A DNA stretch of 22,070 nt from MKRK01 sp001896915 (GCA_937973935.1 CALJJF010000032.1:1-22070); one strand, 5' to 3'; shown: positions 13,687 through 22,070, counted from the stretch's first letter. Made by a program: numbers and translations. Notes: generated by a model from the sequence alone, not told the origin.

Positions 13687-14895
13687 TTATGCCTTCTGCT
13701 GAAGGACCTTGATGGATTCAGGCAGAATCAGCTTTCCGTCGACACGCTGAGTGGCAACAAAGCCCCCCTGACCGGTGGCTGCGTAAAGCTCGTTAAGTCT
13801 CTTAAATACGCGCCCCTGACGGTCGGCTACCCAGTAATAACTGAAATCACCGAATACAACGGTCTTTGCAGCCGCAGCTATGGCAGGGACATATGCCGAG
13901 GTGTACAGAGGACGGTTTAGGATAGTGTCGGGAGTACCGGCCTGCAGAGAGGGCTGCCAGAGGTATTGTCCCTGACCGTCCTTCAGCTTACGGATTGCTT
14001 TGACGGTGGCATCATTCATGACAAATACAGCCTTGTTACGGTATGAGGCCTTCAGTGCGTAGAACAGATCAAGCACCTCGTCAATGGTGATCGCAGTGGC
14101 GCTCGCGGTAGTAATACCGAGTTGTGCGCCGCCGGTAGCCGCGAGGATACCTGTAGGCTTGCCTGAACCATCACCTGCGAAGAATGATTCCTCTTCTTTA
14201 TTACCGATTCGTCTGGCGAACTCTTTCGAGATGTAGGATTCGAGGTTGAACACGCTGTCGTTAAGCAATTCCTCGGAAACCTTGATCATAGTCCCCAACT
14301 TGTAAGCACCGATAGACACCTGACCGAAGCTGTCATCACTTTCGGTAATGGCGCCTTCCTCATCAATCCAGGAAGCTGTACCCTTGGATGCAACGACCGG
14401 TATTTTACGGTCACCGGAAGCAGTGGTGATGACGTTGGCCAGTTTACGGAAAATGTTCTCATCCTCGAGTGCTTCCACAAGGGTGCGTTCAAATTCATCC
14501 GGAACAAGATAGCCGCCCTCGGTGTCACTGCCAATCTGCAGAGCATTTTTCACAACGGGGTCAAGACCTTCACCGGCACGTGTACGCATGGCATTCCAGA
14601 ATGCTTTTCGGTATTCGTTGGATGCCTTTCCGGTTTTTATATCCATTCCCGGAACGACTGGCTTTCCTGTAAGGGGTGCGTTCAGTGGTTTGGAAAGTTC
14701 ACGGTCAAGGGCTTCCTGCTTTTCAAGGCGGTCAATTTCCTTGCCGAGGTTGACCACATCGGCTTCCATTTTTTCATAGGTTACGGTATCTTCGGGAGAA
14801 ACAAGTCCGTCCGTACCACGCTTGGTATCAAGAAAAGCCTTTGCTGCTTCCCATGCCTTTGCGCGCTTTTCTCGCAGTTCTAAAATTTTGTTCAT
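13687..14895 (-). CDS. Major capsid protein, HK97 fold, with N-terminal scaffold domain
   Basis: This 402-residue capsid subunit has residues 1-85 as a charged coiled coil (ELREKRAKAWEAAKAFL, ADVVNLGKEIDRLEKQEAL), the usual delta/scaffold domain removed by the prohead protease. From about 100 it shows the HK97 fold: 'SDTEGGYLVPDEF' at about 127-139, then 'IPVVASKGTASWIDEEGAI', 'GAYKLGTMIKVSEELLNDS', 'EEESFFAGDGSGKPTGIL' and the C-terminal 'YVPAIAAAAKTVVFGDFSYYWV'. The start is ATG 14893-14895, with GGAGGT seven bases upstream. Five more codons are open upstream but have no ribosome site. Protease and scaffold-bearing capsid are adjacent, as expected for HK97-type maturation. I cannot place the cleavage site exactly. 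Confidence 0.95.
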   Translation of the reverse strand: MNKILELREKRAKAWEAAKAFLDTKRGTDGLVSPEDTVTYEKMEADVVNLGKEIDRLEKQEALDRELSKPLNAPLTGKPVVPGMDIKTGKASNEYRKAFWNAMRTRAGEGLDPVVKNALQIGSDTEGGYLVPDEFERTLVEALEDENIFRKLANVITTASGDRKIPVVASKGTASWIDEEGAITESDDSFGQVSIGAYKLGTMIKVSEELLNDSVFNLESYISKEFARRIGNKEEESFFAGDGSGKPTGILAATGGAQLGITTASATAITIDEVLDLFYALKASYRNKAVFVMNDATVKAIRKLKDGQGQYLWQPSLQAGTPDTILNRPLYTSAYVPAIAAAAKTVVFGDFSYYWVADRQGRVFKRLNELYAATGQGGFVATQRVDGKLILPESIKVLQQKA

Positions 14896-14914
14896 TGATA
14901 TTACCTCCATAAAT

Positions 14915-15613
14915 TTAGTGAGAAATTAAAGAAAGCCGCTTATCCAGCGACTCAATGGGTGTGCCTTTGTTCTGTTGGGGTATCTTAGGTTTAACCTTGT
15001 TCAGCAGCGAGTTTGTTACTGCTCGGCGACTGAACGCATATGTGACGTCATCCGGTTGAATCCGCTTTTTCTCATCCTCCATGATGCCGTCCGCAAAGCC
15101 GAGTTCAATGGCCTTATTGGCATTGAGCCAGGTTTCGGCATCCATGAGGTGGGAGAGCTTTGCGCGGGATTGACCTGTCTTGATTTCATAGGCGTTAATG
15201 ATGCTTTCCTTGACCTCGTCCAGCATTGCAATGGCTTTTTGCATTTCTTCACTGTCACCGATTGCAACAGTCAGCGGGTTATGCACCATCATGAGTGCGG
15301 TGGGAGCCATTAACACCTCGGTTCCCGCCATAGCGATAACGCTTGCTGCCGAAGCCGCTATGCCGTCGATTTTTACGGTAATTTTGCCCTTGTAATCCAT
15401 AAGCATGGCGTAAATCTGACTTGCTGCGATACAGTCACCGCCGGGAGAGTTGATCCAAATAACAATGTCACCCTCTCCGGCAGTCAAATCAGCTTTGAAT
15501 ACTTTTGGGGTGACATCGTCGTCAAACCAACTTTCCTCGGCAATCGTGCCATCAAGGAATAGTGTTCGGGTAGCGGACTCTTCGTCCTTTACCCAGTTCC
15601 AGAATTTCTTCAT
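14915..15613 (-). CDS. Prohead maturation protease, ClpP-like serine protease (S14)
   Basis: This 232-residue protease removes the capsid scaffold domain during head maturation. It keeps ClpP signatures: 'INSPGGDCIAASQIYAML' (about 55-71), catalytic S88 in GIAASAAS, H111 in MMVHNPL, and the 'LMDAETWLNANKAIELGFADGI' region (156-177) supplying the acidic residue. The N-terminal 'RTLFLDGTIAEESWFDDDV' is usual for phage members. The basic C-terminus beyond 185 is divergent. Its ATG overlaps the portal stop by 4 bases, so expression is coupled, and GGAGG lies 10 bases upstream. Confidence 0.95.
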   Translation of the reverse strand: MKKFWNWVKDEESATRTLFLDGTIAEESWFDDDVTPKVFKADLTAGEGDIVIWINSPGGDCIAASQIYAMLMDYKGKITVKIDGIAASAASVIAMAGTEVLMAPTALMMVHNPLTVAIGDSEEMQKAIAMLDEVKESIINAYEIKTGQSRAKLSHLMDAETWLNANKAIELGFADGIMEDEKKRIQPDDVTYAFSRRAVTNSLLNKVKPKIPQQNKGTPIESLDKRLSLISH

Positions 15614-16875
15614 TTTGTTGTTTCCTCCGTTCCTGTTTTATTTGCGAACGCACCCGCGTCCTGTAATTTGGTCATTGCTCCGTTAATTAGGTATAGGTCA
15701 CCACCAAGTTCCGCAGGAATGCGGTCAAGGTTTTCAAGTTCACGAATATCGTTGGTACTCATCCAACCGTTCTGTCGGGCTGTGGCATAACCATTCATAC
15801 GGCTTTGGTAATCACCGCGAAGCAAGCCATCCACATTGAACTTGATAAACACGTTCGGCTTTTCACTTTCCATCAGCAGCGTACGGCACATGGACTGTTC
15901 CCAGCGGACCACCCACGGGTCAAGAGTGTATTTCACAAATTCAAGCGATTGTTGTTCGATATTGCTGAAGGACGATTTTTCGAGGTCCGCGAGCATATGT
16001 GGTGGCACTCTGAAAATACGTGCAATCTCATTAATCTGAAACTTTCGAGTTTCAAGAAACTGCGCCTGCTCCGGTGAGATGCCGATAGGCTGATACTTCA
16101 TTCCTTCCTCGAGAACGGCCACCTTGTGTGCGTTTGAAGAGCCTTGGTAGGCGGAGTTCCAGCTTTCCTTAACCTTCTGCGGGTCTTTTATAGTACCGGG
16201 GTGTTCCAATACACCACCGGGAGCGGCTCCGTTGGCGAAAAATTTTGCTCCATATTCCTCGGTGGCAATTGCCAATCCCACAGCATTTTTTGCCATAGCA
16301 ATGGGCGAATAACCGACCAGTCCATCGAAGCCCAGTCCGGGAATGTGCAGAACATCAGATGGGTCGAGGTAAACTTGATTGTCCTTCCCGAGAGTGGGGG
16401 CGTCCTCTGCGGCTCGCTGATAAAGGTAGTAAAGCCGACCCTTGATGTCACGGTCGACCGACATTTTGTTTGGCATCAGTGGGTAGAGGGCGATAACCTC
16501 GCCACGGGCGTTTCTGATAATCTGTGCATAAGCATTGCCCCATAACAAAAGATGACTCATCAGCGTTTCTCTAAACGCGAATGAAGTCATCTCAGGGTTT
16601 GGCTCGTCGTGGAGCAGCTTATATAACGGATGTTTCGGGTCTTTTTCCTTGCCGCCATTATCGTTGTATTTATACACATGAAGCGGCAGACCTGCCAGTG
16701 TTTCGGATAATATCCTGACACAGGAGTAGACCGCCGTCATTTGCATAGCGGTATGTTCGTTGACAGGCTTTCCGGAGCTTGCGCTTCCAAAAAAGAAGCT
16801 GTAACGACTACCGCCAAGTGCGTCTTTTGGCTTGTCACGCGCCTTAAATATTCCTTGCAATATTCCCATATACAT
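15610..16875 (-). CDS. Portal protein, HK97 family
   Basis: This 421-residue protein forms the dodecameric DNA channel and is the first head gene after the cargo insertion. Family motifs include 'MTAVYSCVRILSETLAGLPLHVYKY' (about 46-70), 'LLHDEPNPEMTSFAFRETLMSHLLLWGNAYAQI' (88-120), 'YLDPSDVLHIPGLGFDGLVGYSPI', and 'EIARIFRVPPHMLADLEKSSFSNIEQQSLEFVKYTLDPWV', which is highly characteristic. GAAGGAG lies only four bases before the first ATG and ten before a second ATG two codons on (16869), so the start is uncertain by two residues. It is separated from the terminase by about 3.6 kb of cargo. A terminator-like hairpin sits directly upstream of its ribosome site. Confidence 0.95.
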   Translation of the reverse strand: MYMGILQGIFKARDKPKDALGGSRYSFFFGSASSGKPVNEHTAMQMTAVYSCVRILSETLAGLPLHVYKYNDNGGKEKDPKHPLYKLLHDEPNPEMTSFAFRETLMSHLLLWGNAYAQIIRNARGEVIALYPLMPNKMSVDRDIKGRLYYLYQRAAEDAPTLGKDNQVYLDPSDVLHIPGLGFDGLVGYSPIAMAKNAVGLAIATEEYGAKFFANGAAPGGVLEHPGTIKDPQKVKESWNSAYQGSSNAHKVAVLEEGMKYQPIGISPEQAQFLETRKFQINEIARIFRVPPHMLADLEKSSFSNIEQQSLEFVKYTLDPWVVRWEQSMCRTLLMESEKPNVFIKFNVDGLLRGDYQSRMNGYATARQNGWMSTNDIRELENLDRIPAELGGDLYLINGAMTKLQDAGAFANKTGTEETTK

Positions 16876-16896
16876 TACTCTCCTTCAAAAATGGGT

Positions 16897-16928
16897 ATGA
16901 AAAAAGCACCTCGTACGAGATGCTTTTT
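16897..16928 (-). terminator. Terminator-like hairpin between the protease gene and portal
   Basis: Reading leftward, a stem of about 12-13 bp (16928-16916 with 16913-16901, one G-T wobble, GTAC loop) is followed by a T run and lies about 20 bases past the protease stop. It would end the AAA/protease transcript. It leaves only about 20 bases before the portal start, too little for a promoter. Confidence 0.8.
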
Positions 16929-16947
16929 AGTCAAGCAATTTATTGCT

Positions 16948-19242
16948 TTAGATTCTAACCAATACCTCATTTGTTGCTTTAATGTTAATTGCCTCAAGTT
17001 TATTGAATGCTTTAGTGGTTAATTCGTAAATATCTTCTTCAGACTTGACATAATTTACGCTCGCTACAGCGGCAAAGTTGACGAAATCAACATTAGAATT
17101 TCCTCTGTCCATAGCATGCAAAACCAAATATGGATTTTTAATGCTACTATACTTCATCGACGCCCTTCTCTTAATGATTGTATCCCATTTAAAATTGTTT
17201 CTACGTTCTTCTTCAGTTTTATATTTATTACTAAAGTTTGAAAATGAATTAGGAGTTTCTCTTGAAATCCAACCATCAGCTATTAATCTATTTACAGCTT
17301 CAACATCACTACAGTCAACAGCTTTTGTGATTTGTTTTTCATCAACTGATTTAACAAAAGTAAATTTATCAATATTAGGATAAAACGTATCCTCTATACA
17401 AGACAATGTGTAGTCTTCGCTATCTTTTGACTTCGTAGGAGTCGCAACAGCTATAGTCCACTCAATAACAACAGTGCCTTTATATGATAAATCATTAAGA
17501 AAAGGTATTTGTAGTTTTATCGCCTGTGTTGGTCTTATTTTATGACTATATATTGTCACTATTTGAGGATTATCACACAGTAATATTTCGTTAATGCTTT
17601 CTGCTAAAATACCATGTCCCATGTATTTATCAGCTTTATCTTCTGGGTGTTTTGCTGAATGAACCAATAAGGCTCTCGCAATTAAAGGATTAACATTTTC
17701 ACATCTTCCAATAATTTCTCCTGCTTTTGCTGCTACTATAGGACTAGCAAAACTTGTACCAGCAGATAGCTGTTTATTATTTCCATGATGAGGTACTAAT
17801 TGAAATGGTCTGTTTTCATCTCCACCAAATTCTAAGAAATCCGGCTTGATTTTACATCCCTCGCGTCCATCACCGTATGAACTATATGAAGCACGATCAA
17901 CATTCCCATTTTTTGAAGGAACATAGGCGCCTACTCCTATACAGTTTACAGCGTCAGAGGGTGATTGAACTCTACATAATTTTTCATCTGGTAAGTTTCC
18001 ATCGTTACCTACGGCAACAACAAATAATCTTTGACCATCTTTCGACAATTCATCGATTGCATAAGTAAATCTTGATATGTCATCATCTTCTATTGCACCA
18101 TCGGGTCCTAAGGATAAATTAAACACTTTTATATCTGGGTTTTTAGGTACCACATCTTCAATAATATCAATAACTTCATATAAATCAACATCCATTGGAT
18201 CAGAGGTGGGCAATACACGAAAACTTTCCACATTGATAGTGGGTGTGGGTAAAACCTGATTTGCAGAATAGTTAGATAATTCACCATATAAAATTGCACC
18301 CGCTACACCCGTCCCATGTTTTATGTAGCCATCTATTTTAGGGGTTGAAGCGGGGTTATGCTCTGTGACAAATCCTTGCAAGAAAGCTAAGGTTCCGTCT
18401 AGTCCTCCGTCAAATATTCCGACTTTTATACTTGATTTTGTTTTTTCTAACGGAGGTTTTGGCATTATCAAGTTGCTTCCGCCGCTTCTAATTGTAGGTA
18501 AACTACTTACTCTTATAGGTCTTGCTGTCCTTAGTGGGTTGTATTTAACCACATTGTTTAAGGCCGTTCTGTTAATTAACACACTAAAAAATGTAATTCC
18601 TGAGTCATAAGTTTTATATCTGATTTTCTCCATGTTTACATTGTTGGATTTTAATAACAATAAAAAGCGGTCTATTGATTCATTAACATTTAATGAGAAT
18701 GGATGTAAAACGAACTCTACACGTCCGTTTTTCCACTCCAACGGAAATTTATTAATTAAATCCAAATGACTATCAAGATACATGTCGTCAATACTTCTGA
18801 TGTTATCAATTGTTCCTTTGCTAAATCCATAATTAGATTGCAACTTTCTTTGTAAATCTTGCAGTGAATTTTTCTTTATTTTAACGAATACTTCTTTTCC
18901 AATTCTTGTTTTGTCTTTGCCTTTGCTATCAGTCTCTTTTTTTGTCCATTTTTTACTACCAACATCTTCTGCACCAATACTTTCAATAAAATCCGAAGGA
19001 TGATATGATTTGGCAGAATAATCAATATGCATTTTTACATTTACAACAATGTCGTCAAGCAAATATTCCTTGGGGCTATTATCAATATTTGTCATTATTG
19101 TGTTAATGTTGTTTCCTAAGCGAAGTCTTGCTTCATCAAAGGTGGGTCTTTTATCTTTAGTAGGAAAGGATTTACCCAAGTCATGCGGTATAATATACTC
19201 TTCACCTTTTGCTAAAATTGGTCTTTTTTTGTTATTATTCAT
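16948..19242 (-). CDS. Subtilisin-like serine protease (S8), IetS-like effector partner
   Basis: This 764-residue protease has the full subtilisin triad: D278 in VGIFDGG, H309 in KHGTGVAGA and S497 in SAGTSFASP, with N413 (VGNDGN) as oxyanion residue. Residues 1-265 are an N-terminal region not resembling a secretion prepeptide. There is no signal peptide, so the enzyme probably acts in the cytoplasm. Residues about 560-764 form a further domain, strand-rich then helical. It overlaps the upstream ATPase gene by 8 bases, the ATPase-then-protease order of IetAS. By family knowledge, IetAS-type pairs act as plasmid-borne toxin-antitoxin-like units and in phage defence; I infer the same here. The DNA is much more AT-rich than the flanking phage genes, which suggests acquisition. 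A housekeeping role is unlikely given the phage location. Confidence 0.87.
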   Translation of the reverse strand: MNNNKKRPILAKGEEYIIPHDLGKSFPTKDKRPTFDEARLRLGNNINTIMTNIDNSPKEYLLDDIVVNVKMHIDYSAKSYHPSDFIESIGAEDVGSKKWTKKETDSKGKDKTRIGKEVFVKIKKNSLQDLQRKLQSNYGFSKGTIDNIRSIDDMYLDSHLDLINKFPLEWKNGRVEFVLHPFSLNVNESIDRFLLLLKSNNVNMEKIRYKTYDSGITFFSVLINRTALNNVVKYNPLRTARPIRVSSLPTIRSGGSNLIMPKPPLEKTKSSIKVGIFDGGLDGTLAFLQGFVTEHNPASTPKIDGYIKHGTGVAGAILYGELSNYSANQVLPTPTINVESFRVLPTSDPMDVDLYEVIDIIEDVVPKNPDIKVFNLSLGPDGAIEDDDISRFTYAIDELSKDGQRLFVVAVGNDGNLPDEKLCRVQSPSDAVNCIGVGAYVPSKNGNVDRASYSSYGDGREGCKIKPDFLEFGGDENRPFQLVPHHGNNKQLSAGTSFASPIVAAKAGEIIGRCENVNPLIARALLVHSAKHPEDKADKYMGHGILAESINEILLCDNPQIVTIYSHKIRPTQAIKLQIPFLNDLSYKGTVVIEWTIAVATPTKSKDSEDYTLSCIEDTFYPNIDKFTFVKSVDEKQITKAVDCSDVEAVNRLIADGWISRETPNSFSNFSNKYKTEEERRNNFKWDTIIKRRASMKYSSIKNPYLVLHAMDRGNSNVDFVNFAAVASVNYVKSEEDIYELTTKAFNKLEAINIKATNEVLVRI

Positions 19243-20341
19243 TTTCAGTTCCGCCCTTCAAATAATTTTGAATTGCCGATACACTCTTTCCTAATATTTC
19301 GGCCATTTCTCTATATGTCATATTTAATTCTGATTTAGCTAATTTACAAAACCTTTTATTAAATTCCAAACTTGTTCCTTGATTCATCTTAGCTATTTCA
19401 ATTACTAATGCTTTTTTAATTGAATTATTATACATCAGAGAATTCTTCTTTGATTTGCTTACTGCTTTTTCAATATCTGCTGGAGTCATATTATTAGATA
19501 ATATTGATATTGCTTTAATCAACGGTGTTATTTCGTTTTTGTACAAATCCTCTTTGAACAGGCTATAATATAAATTTTCTCTTGTTATTTCATCGGGGAG
19601 GGGAATCTCGACTATTACATCAAATCTTCTCCAAATAGCCCTGTCTAGCAATTCTGAGTGGTTAGTAGCTGCTACAACAATTGAATGGGCTGGCCAATCT
19701 TCTAACTCTTTAAGTAGCACATTAACAACTCTTTTCAATTCGCCTAAGTCTGAAGAGTCATCTCTTTTTTTTGCAATGGCATCAAATTCATCAAGAAGAA
19801 GCAATGTGGGCTCGCTTTTTGCGTAATCTAAAACTTTTTTTAAATTTTGCCCCGTTTTACCTAAATAGCTTGATACTGCGGAAGCCATATTTAATGTAGC
19901 GAATTTCAAGTTAAACACACTTGACAAGTATTGTGCCAGCATTGTTTTACCAACTCCAGGCTCACCGTACAACAATATCGAAGATGTAGGTTTCAATCCT
20001 AATGCCATTAATTTAGAAAAATTATTTCTTTCATCAATAATAACATTGATTGTCTTATAAATGTTGTCGTTAAAAATTGGTGTTTCAATTTCTATCGGTT
20101 CTTTTATAATTAATAAATCCATTTTAGATTCAACGTCTTGAGGTGATGGAAAATAATCGATAGCCCTAGCGCTCGAAAGTCCTGCTCCGTTATATTTTAA
20201 TGCATCAGAAATTTGATGTGCTATATCAGGGTTTGAATCTTTTATCTTTCTGATAACTTTAGTAGCAACGGCCCTTATTGTATTGCTGTCATTGTCTAAA
20301 CCTGCTCTGATAAGTATTGGAAAAAAATCTTCTGTTTTCAT
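19235..20341 (-). CDS. AAA ATPase, IetA-like, with C-terminal helix-turn-helix
   Basis: This 368-residue AAA+ ATPase is paired with the subtilase. Using the start at ATG 20341-20339, which has GGTGG five bases upstream, Walker A is GEPGVGKT (126-133), Walker B LLLLDEFD (180-187), sensor 1 the N of AATN (227), and an arginine-finger segment RAIWRRFD lies near 234-241. Residues 1-60 are a helical N-terminus of HEAT-like character. The last 27 residues (TYREMAEILGKSVSAIQNYL at 342-361) form a classic helix-turn-helix, unusual for a plain AAA regulator. An alternative start at 20353 adds four residues but has no ribosome site. The ATPase may control, recruit or hold the protease, and the helix-turn-helix may autoregulate the promoter; both are inference. 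The codon use is AT-rich, as in its partner. Confidence 0.87.
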   Translation of the reverse strand: MKTEDFFPILIRAGLDNDSNTIRAVATKVIRKIKDSNPDIAHQISDALKYNGAGLSSARAIDYFPSPQDVESKMDLLIIKEPIEIETPIFNDNIYKTINVIIDERNNFSKLMALGLKPTSSILLYGEPGVGKTMLAQYLSSVFNLKFATLNMASAVSSYLGKTGQNLKKVLDYAKSEPTLLLLDEFDAIAKKRDDSSDLGELKRVVNVLLKELEDWPAHSIVVAATNHSELLDRAIWRRFDVIVEIPLPDEITRENLYYSLFKEDLYKNEITPLIKAISILSNNMTPADIEKAVSKSKKNSLMYNNSIKKALVIEIAKMNQGTSLEFNKRFCKLAKSELNMTYREMAEILGKSVSAIQNYLKGGTENE

Positions 20342-20368
20342 ATTTACCACCATCTAATTATTTATTTA

Positions 20369-20386
20369 ATTTTAGTACACTAAAAT
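20369..20386. repeat. 18-bp palindrome in the ATPase leader (operator candidate)
   Basis: ATTTTAGT (20369-20376) and ACTAAAAT (20379-20386) are exact inverted arms around a 2-base centre. It lies in the roughly 95-base leader between the promoter and the ATPase start, about 28 bases ahead of the start. An AGTAC core also recurs near 20418 and beside the -10 box near 20449. No terminator tract follows it. Confidence 0.6.
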
Positions 20387-20443
20387 ATCCTTTAATATCA
20401 GGGTGTATATCAGATTGAGTACTAATTGTTAGTTTATATTTAA

Positions 20444-20472
20444 ATTATAGTACAAATAAATTCATTTGTCAA
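20444..20472 (-). promoter_or_regulatory. Perfect consensus SigA promoter of the AAA/protease operon
   Basis: Reading leftward: TTGACA (20472-20467), exactly 17 bases, TATAAT (20449-20444). All twelve hexamer bases match consensus. Transcription would start near 20437. It lies in the 124-bp gap between the terminase stop and the ATPase start, the only sizeable gap here. Confidence 0.9.
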
Positions 20473-20477
20473 TAAGT

Positions 20478-22070
20478 CTAAAAAAATAATAATCCTCGAT
20501 TATCATAAATGCTTCCGACTTCATTACCGCCACAACGAATAGCGCGGTCAAGCGCCATTATCGTTGCCACCGCTCCATCAATACGCTCAGTGGATTTTTC
20601 TTTATCCGGCTTGATATTGCCTGCCGGATCGGTACGGATAAAAATATTGTCCATCATCCAACGAAGCACCGGGTGACCGCCGTGGGCAATTTTCTGTTCC
20701 AGGGTCAGTTTCATCAGTTCCTTGGTTGGCGGAGACATATCCTTGAAACCCTGTCCAAACGGCACAACCGTAAAGCCGAGGTTTTCAAGGTTTTGAGTCA
20801 TTTGCACGGCACCCCAGCGGTCAAAGGCAATCTCGCGGATGTTATACTTCGTGCCAAGTTCCTCAATAAAACTTTCAATAAATCCATAATGAACCACATT
20901 TCCTTCAGTAGTTTGTATGAAGCCTTGCTTTTTCCATATGTCATAATTCACATGGTCGCGGCGGACACGCAAGTCGATGTTGTCCTCGGGTATCCAGAAA
21001 AACGGTAATACGATGTACTTATCATCCTCATCCAGAGGAGGAAAGACCAGTACAAAAGCCGTGATGTCAGTGGAAGAGGAAAGGTCAAGCCCGCAGTAGC
21101 AAATGCGCCCGTACAGAGATACCGGATCAACCGCAAAAGCACACGCATCCCACTTATCCATGGGCATCCATCGTACAGCTTGTTTGACCCACTGGTTCAG
21201 ACGCAGTTGCCGGAAGCTGTTTTCTTCAGCAGGATTCTGCCTTGCCGATTCAAACGCCGCCTTGACTTTATCCATGCTTACGGTAATGCCGAGGGATGGA
21301 TTTGCTTTTTTCCACACCTTTGGGTCTGACCAATCATCCTCCGATCCCGCTCCATAAATCACGGGGTAGAAGGTGGGGTCATGCTTTCTGCCGTCTAAAA
21401 TATCAAGCGCCTTTTGGTGTACCTCCCAGCAGATACTGTTTTGGTTATCTCCAGCGGTGGTAATGAGAAAATACAGCGGTTGCATACGCGCATCACCGCT
21501 GCCTTTGGTCATAACATCGTAAAGTTTACGATTCGGCTGGGTATGAAGTTCATCAAATACAACACCATGCGTATTAAACCCATGCTTGTTGCCGACATCT
21601 GCTGACAGCACCTGATAGATGCTTCCGGTCGGCAGGAAAATAAGCCTTTTTTGTGAATCAAGGATTTTAACCCGCTTGGAGAGTGCCGGACACATCCGTA
21701 CCATATCCGCCGCCACGTTGAAAACAATGGATGCCTGGTTTCTGTCTGCGGCGCAACCGTAAACCTCGGCGCGTTCCTCGTTATCACCGCAAGTGAGTAA
21801 CAGGGCAACAGCCGCCGCAAGCTCACTTTTTCCCATCTTTTTTGGTATCTCCACATATGCGGTGTTGAACTGCCGATAACCGTTTGGTTTAAGTGTTCCG
21901 AACACATCGCGGATAATCTGCTCCTGCCAGTCGATCAGTTCAAAGGGCTTTCCAGCCCATGTGCCTTTGGTATGGGAGAGTGCTTCAACAAAAGCCACGG
22001 AATAATCGGCGGCGGACTTTTCATATACCGAATCCGCTGACTTGAACCGTGTCGGTGTGTATTTCTTGAG
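20478..22070 (-). CDS. Terminase large subunit, phage packaging ATPase/nuclease (5' end off the right edge)
   Basis: This motor protein translocates and cuts phage DNA at the portal. The frame is open to the right edge (530 visible residues), so the start is outside the window. Visible residues about 75-82 (IPKKMGKS) are the Walker A variant of the Terminase_1 family. VVFDELH near 170 is Walker B, followed by a TTAGD coupling motif near 205. The nuclease domain starts with CYCGLDLSSSTDITAFVLVF near 308 and includes IAFDRWGAVQMTQNLENLGF near 414. The C-terminal DGAVATIMALDRAI is typical. Its stop is followed by a 124-bp gap and the AAA/protease cargo instead of the portal gene. Confidence 0.95.
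   Translation of the reverse strand, partial: LKKYTPTRFKSADSVYEKSAADYSVAFVEALSHTKGTWAGKPFELIDWQEQIIRDVFGTLKPNGYRQFNTAYVEIPKKMGKSELAAAVALLLTCGDNEERAEVYGCAADRNQASIVFNVAADMVRMCPALSKRVKILDSQKRLIFLPTGSIYQVLSADVGNKHGFNTHGVVFDELHTQPNRKLYDVMTKGSGDARMQPLYFLITTAGDNQNSICWEVHQKALDILDGRKHDPTFYPVIYGAGSEDDWSDPKVWKKANPSLGITVSMDKVKAAFESARQNPAEENSFRQLRLNQWVKQAVRWMPMDKWDACAFAVDPVSLYGRICYCGLDLSSSTDITAFVLVFPPLDEDDKYIVLPFFWIPEDNIDLRVRRDHVNYDIWKKQGFIQTTEGNVVHYGFIESFIEELGTKYNIREIAFDRWGAVQMTQNLENLGFTVVPFGQGFKDMSPPTKELMKLTLEQKIAHGGHPVLRWMMDNIFIRTDPAGNIKPDKEKSTERIDGAVATIMALDRAIRCGGNEVGSIYDNRGLLFF

Noticed and set aside
1..22070. tRNA, rRNA, insertion sequence or CRISPR elements
   Set aside because: I saw no cloverleaf-like segment, rRNA stretch, DDE transposase with terminal repeats or spaced repeat array anywhere in the window.

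Overview
This window is the late half of a temperate siphovirus-type phage, most likely a prophage, from a low-GC Firmicute (probably a Clostridia-class anaerobe). The host inference rests on strong GGAGG ribosome sites, SigA-type TTGACA/TATAAT promoters, TTG starts, a phi13-type major tail protein, a TcdE-like holin and a large serine recombinase next to a SHOCT-like small gene. Whether it is integrated cannot be told from the window, which begins inside the recombinase and ends inside the terminase.

The phage genes read right to left on the minus strand. Packaging and head: terminase large subunit (right edge), portal, ClpP-type prohead protease, HK97-fold capsid, head-fibre-like protein and head-tail connector. 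Neck and tail: head closure, HK97 gp10-like, tail terminator, tail tube, tail assembly chaperone with a canonical A AAA AAC slippery heptamer, and a tape measure with nine exact-length 22-residue repeats. Tip: four baseplate proteins. Lysis: holin and amidase, closed by a strong terminator. Last come a SHOCT-like protein and the serine recombinase, which runs off the left edge.

Three independently promoted cargo units interrupt this operon. (1) An AT-rich pair between terminase and portal, an AAA ATPase and a subtilisin-like protease, resembles the IetAS (Gao_Iet) defence/toxin-antitoxin type. It has a perfect consensus SigA promoter and its own leader. (2) A plus-strand DUF1413-like gene lies between connector and head-closure genes, behind a promoter embedded in a 16-bp inverted repeat and a 7-bp tandem repeat. 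(3) A plus-strand XRE regulator with a zinc ribbon lies between the tail chaperone and the tape measure, with its own extended -10 promoter and terminator. All three look like morons expressed from the prophage while the late operon is silent. The first is the best candidate for a superinfection-exclusion or defence system.

The late transcript has to cross two related intrinsic-terminator hairpins, before portal and before holin, and two antisense genes. This suggests leaky termination or late antitermination.
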